DNA of 64,000 bases from Cylindrospermum stagnale PCC 7417 (GTDB lineage Bacteria; Cyanobacteriota; Cyanobacteriia; Cyanobacteriales; Nostocaceae): assembly GCF_000317535.1 (NCBI RefSeq), contig NC_019757.1:1587001-1651000 (forward strand). Direction: 5' to 3'. Of the stretch, positions 61,166 to 64,000 are shown in pieces (within the stretch, counting starts at the first letter, position 1; every line of letters begins with the position of its first letter). The position numbers and the translations under genes were made by a program. The notes under the pieces are model-generated. The model saw nothing but the letters and a program-made list of their open reading frames with translations. It made no database searches and was not told the DNA's origin.

Positions 61166-61890
61166 CGAATCATCTTGGCGACCGCTGGTATGATGACTGT
61201 TATTTGTGGGAGATATGCGCTGCTTCTTCCTCTGCTCCCACAATATTTCCACCGTATAACTTAAAGCCTGTCGATAAAAATAAATTTGGTGATTGGCAAT
61301 TCCCACACATTGACGGGGGAGTTTCTGCTAACAATCCTGCTCTAGCAGCGTTGAGTTTAGCTATGAGAATAAATCAAAGTTCGGTCTCACAAACAATTAA
61401 AGAAAAATACAAACTTCATGATCTTCAGTTTGCCGATTACTCTATTCTTTCTATTGGCACTGGTCAAACTGGTGAACCATATCAGTTTGAGCAAGTAAAC
61501 AAATGGAAAGGCTTGGACTGGGCAGCACATCTTACTGATATTTTTATGGACCCTACATCTGAGGTAGCGAGTACAATTTGCCGACAAATTATGGGCGGAT
61601 ATAATTCAAAACGTTATTTACGTCTTCAATTTAATTTAAATGAGACAACTAAACCTAAGCCAGAAGAGACTTATAAAGATCCTCGCCTCGTATTGCGGCA
61701 AGATGAGCGAAAAAACAAATTTACAGAGCAACACATCACTGAAGAAATAGATAATGCTAGCCAGGAGACTATCCAGCAGTTAATAGATACAGCGTCTGCA
61801 TTCATTGATCAAGGTCGGAGCTTTTATACCAGAGATGAAGATGGGCCTGGGGTGAAAGATGCGATCGCCTCTTTCATCAGAAATAACTAA
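61165..61890 (+). pseudogene. patatin-like phospholipase, N-terminally truncated
   Basis: An open frame starting within the end of pyrC reads VANHLGDRWYDDCYLWEICA, then ASSSAPTIFPPYNLKPVDKN, FPHIDGGVSANNPALAALSL (the catalytic Asp in DGG), YSILSIGTGQTGEPYQFEQV and RSFYTRDEDGPGVKDAIASF. This is the C-terminal two thirds of a patatin-type lipase. The first third, with the GxGxxG oxyanion loop and GTSTGG nucleophile Ser, is missing; no start codon or ribosome site is available except inside pyrC. The fragment must have joined here by recombination at the pyrC end. Non-functional. Its end overlaps the tsaE end by 14 bp in convergent orientation. Confidence 0.88.
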
Positions 61891-62347
61891 TACATCTGGC
61901 GGCGAAATCTCCACTAATAACACAATTAAATGGCGTGATTTCCGCTATACGAGTATTGTTATCCCCATAACTCAAGCGCACACTCAGATAACTATCTGGC
62001 TTGTAAGGCAAACGTTGGGGCCACTCAATCGCTACAATTCCCGGCATGACTTCAACGCCTTCCCAATAAGTTTCTAAATTCAAAGCGGCAACTTCATTTG
62101 CTTCTAAGCGATATAGATCCAAATGGTAAAGCGGGAGGCGTCCTTCGGTGTACTCGTTAATCAGGGTAAACGTGGGACTGACAATCGATTCAGTGATACC
62201 CAGACCCTTACCAATACCTTGCACCAAGGTAGTTTTGCCAGCGCCTAAATCCGCTTCTAGTAAAATTACACTACCAGCAGTCAGCAATTCTCCAAGAATT
62301 ACACCCAAACAGATCGTTGCTTCTGCATCTGCAAGAAAGATGTTCAT
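61877..62347 (-). CDS. tsaE: tRNA threonylcarbamoyladenosine synthesis ATPase TsaE
   Basis: TsaE, with TsaB and TsaD, makes the t6A modification at position 37 of ANN-decoding tRNAs. The 156-residue protein has P-loop LEADLGAGKTTLVQGIGKGL, SPTFTLINEYTEG, LYHLDLYRLEANE and a late IVAIEWPQRLP. The last ten residues or so (RCISYF region) lie in the DNA of the patatin remnant, so the native C terminus may have been altered when the remnant arrived. ATG 62347. Followed upstream by the YvcK-family gene on the same strand (37 bp gap). Confidence 0.92.
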   Translation of the reverse strand: MNIFLADAEATICLGVILGELLTAGSVILLEADLGAGKTTLVQGIGKGLGITESIVSPTFTLINEYTEGRLPLYHLDLYRLEANEVAALNLETYWEGVEVMPGIVAIEWPQRLPYKPDSYLSVRLSYGDNNTRIAEITPFNCVISGDFAARCISYF

Positions 62348-62384
62348 ATTGGTTAGTTATCAGTGATCAATTGTCCTCTGGTCT

Positions 62385-63758
62385 TTATTTTCCATGATTA
62401 GCCCCACTGTACCAACGTAACAAGACTTTCGCTAGTTTTGGGGGATCGTGACGTACGCAACCCGTTTCATCTTCATACAAAACATTCGCTGGCACAATTC
62501 GCCGTCCTAGTTGGGTGACAGCTTCTCGATCGAGAAAAACAGGATTAGACTTTTGTTGAGCATAACGGATCAATGATTGAGCCGAGGGGGATTTTTTGTG
62601 GACTAATACAGCATCAAATAGCCGTCTTTGCCCGCAAGCATCATCAATGGCGCGGATGTGGTCAGCAACAGTGTAATCTTGGGTTTCTCCCGGTTGAGTC
62701 ATGATATTGCAGACATAGATGCGGGGAACGTTTGTCGCGGCGATCGCATCAGCAATTTCTGGAACCAACAAATTGGGAATCAAGCTAGTATAAAGACTAC
62801 CCGGCCCAATAATAATATAGTCAGCTTCTTTAATTGCCTTAATCGCTGCTGGCAAGGCTGGCGGGTTAGCAGGAATACAACCAACTTTCAGAATTTTACC
62901 CCCAGCTTTGGGAATGCTAGACTCACCCTCGATGCGGCGACCATCGGCTAATTCTGCCCAGAGGCGCACATCACTCAGGGTTGCTGGTAGCACTTGCCCC
63001 CTAACTGCTAGCACTTTAGAACTAGCAGCCACAGCCTGTTCCAAATCCCCAGTAATTTCTGTCATTGCCGTTAAAAACAAATTGCCAAAACTGTGACCCA
63101 TCAAGCCATCCCCAGCCCGAAAACGGTATTGAAACAGTTCTGTTAATAACTTTTCTTCATCTGCCAGTGCAGCTAAACAATTGCGAATATCTCCTGGTGG
63201 TAAAACTCCAAATACCTCGCGCAACCTCCCAGAAGATCCACCATCATCAGCTACCGTGACAACGGCGGTGATATTCGCGCTGTAGGTTTTCAGTCCGCGT
63301 AGCAAAGTAGAAAGTCCAGTACCACCACCAATCACCACTATTTTTGGACCTCGGTACAATCGGTGATGTGCCAGTAGAACATCTATAAGTTCTTCTTCTT
63401 CGCCTCCTGGTCTTAGTACCTTAGTAATTGAGCCTACAGTACGGGATTGCCCCCAAAGCACCAACAGCACGCCGAACAGGATTACCAAAGGGCCGCTGAC
63501 ATAGTTGGGTAAAATGTTGGTGATCACTCCCAGAAAATTCCTCACCAACTCCAGCGCCCAAAAAATAGGAGTTAGCTTAATCCAAATAGCCAACCCCAAA
63601 CTTGCCAGCACTACACCGCTAACACTAATTAGCAACCAACGTTTTACTGATATTCCAGGAGATAACCACTTGAACCACTGGTTCACCCGATGAGAAGTGC
63701 GACTGCGCGATTGTTTTTGCAGGGCGTTGAGGGCTTGTCTGAGAAAACCGATTGACAT
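62385..63758 (-). CDS. YvcK/CofD family protein with membrane anchor
   Basis: A 457-residue protein of the YvcK (gluconeogenesis factor, UDP-GlcNAc-binding) group, related in fold to the CofD F420 enzyme. The N-terminal 115 residues add two membrane segments ([20 protein letters not shown] and [19 protein letters not shown]). The core has [57 protein letters not shown] and [20 protein letters not shown]. In Bacillus YvcK supports cell-wall homeostasis; the membrane-anchored cyanobacterial form is not well studied. ATG 63758. It shares a 175-bp divergent region with ruvC. Confidence 0.9.
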   Translation of the reverse strand: MSIGFLRQALNALQKQSRSRTSHRVNQWFKWLSPGISVKRWLLISVSGVVLASLGLAIWIKLTPIFWALELVRNFLGVITNILPNYVSGPLVILFGVLLVLWGQSRTVGSITKVLRPGGEEEELIDVLLAHHRLYRGPKIVVIGGGTGLSTLLRGLKTYSANITAVVTVADDGGSSGRLREVFGVLPPGDIRNCLAALADEEKLLTELFQYRFRAGDGLMGHSFGNLFLTAMTEITGDLEQAVAASSKVLAVRGQVLPATLSDVRLWAELADGRRIEGESSIPKAGGKILKVGCIPANPPALPAAIKAIKEADYIIIGPGSLYTSLIPNLLVPEIADAIAATNVPRIYVCNIMTQPGETQDYTVADHIRAIDDACGQRRLFDAVLVHKKSPSAQSLIRYAQQKSNPVFLDREAVTQLGRRIVPANVLYEDETGCVRHDPPKLAKVLLRWYSGANHGK

Positions 63759-63847
63759 ACCTGATTTGGAGCAGTGCTACAAAAAATGTTTAACAGAAAA
63801 TGTACACCACCTGGTTCAAAGACCAAGTGTGAAATTATTATAGTTAT

Positions 63848-63884
63848 CAACTCTCTTGGACTTCGATTAAGTCTAAGAGAGTTG
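63848..63884. promoter_or_regulatory. 16-bp hairpin between the YvcK-family gene and ruvC
   Basis: CAACTCTCTTGGACTT pairs with AAGTCTAAGAGAGTTG over the full 16 positions (one G-T), with a five-base loop CGATT. It is in the divergent promoter region, 48 bp before the ruvC ATG. There is no T-run on the + strand, so a binding site or mRNA leader element is more likely than a terminator. Confidence 0.6.
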
Positions 63885-63932
63885 TCAGTATTGCCAGCCA
63901 AATAACACCCTGGATTAGTCAGAACGAATTTA

Positions 63933-64000
63933 ATGGAAAAGCGAATTTTAGGAATAGATCCGGGACTGGCAATTGTCGGATTTGGGCTAATTACCTGCAC
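63933..64000 (+). CDS. ruvC: Holliday junction resolvase RuvC, 5' part
   Basis: Only the first 22 codons are in the window: MEKRILGIDPGLAIVGFGLI then TC. The GIDPGLAxxGFGLI start, with the first catalytic Asp (D8), is typical of RuvC, the nuclease that resolves Holliday junctions made by RuvAB. ATG 63933; the gene continues past the window edge. Confidence 0.9.
   Translation, partial: MEKRILGIDPGLAIVGFGLITC

Noticed and set aside
1-64000. tRNA, rRNA, tmRNA or RNase P RNA genes
   Set aside because: I looked for GGTTCGAATCC-type T-loops and known RNA signatures by eye and found none; a covariance-model scan would be needed to exclude them.

Overview
The window is chromosomal DNA of a filamentous, probably heterocyst-forming cyanobacterium of the Nostoc/Anabaena/Calothrix type. 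The evidence is the set of cyanobacterial genes (psbU, btpA, chlG, a PucC/BCD carrier, crtR, ldpA, and DUF3086, DUF3119, DUF3120, DUF3386 and DUF2862 proteins), the many HIP1 octamers (GCGATCGC), heptanucleotide repeats such as CATTACC and TCATTAG between genes, and several GC-rich small dispersed repeats. I recognised no rRNA, tRNA or CRISPR array. Genus is inferred by eye, not by search.

Layout. 1-1440: end of a DUF3120 gene, then decayed TnpB remnants, a small ribbon-helix-helix ORF and hairpins. 1661-11228: psbU, nadB, a CHASE2-PAS-GGDEF cyclase, a VKOR-thioredoxin fusion, btpA and rimO. 11348-16176: a DEAD-box RNA helicase, then a two-gene AAA ATPase/TOPRIM-like cassette lying between an intact aldo/keto reductase gene and a decayed second copy of that gene's 3' end. 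16345-22623: a block rich in photosynthesis genes (PucC-like carrier, inositol phosphatase family, MDR dehydrogenase, chlG, Get3/ArsA-like ATPase, DUF2862). 22748-32005: two Uma2 proteins around a glycan cluster (GDP-mannose dehydratase, Wzm/Wzt-type exporter, two GT4 enzymes, a methyltransferase, and a remnant of the second GT4).

32080-38780: pyruvate kinase, crtR, a toxin-antitoxin island (PIN pair, RelE/ParE pair), aroH, sppA. 39176-41811: MlaE-type permease with DUF3119 and DUF3086. 41935-49669: plsY, GNAT, alpha/beta hydrolase, a HugZ-like protein, an SDR-CIA30 fusion, a GFA protein, DUF3386, and a GAF-LuxR regulator. 49710-54498: DUF4383, then a WD40 protein of about 20 near-identical repeats followed by a broken NACHT-like ATPase gene. 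54740-64000: Ycf45-like R3H ATPase, ldpA, MOSC protein, lepB, pyrC, a truncated patatin, tsaE, a YvcK/CofD-family gene and the start of ruvC.

Most of the window is ordinary housekeeping and photosynthesis DNA. The accessory interest lies in four places: the AAA/TOPRIM cassette bracketed by reductase sequence (12982-16176), which is the best candidate for an undescribed system and looks like a split OLD/PARIS-type defence pair; the toxin-antitoxin island, where a 26-bp dispersed repeat has shifted the frame of a RelE-type toxin; the WD40/NACHT locus; and several coding regions into which short repeats have been inserted in frame (MOSC protein, aldo/keto reductase, NACHT fragment).
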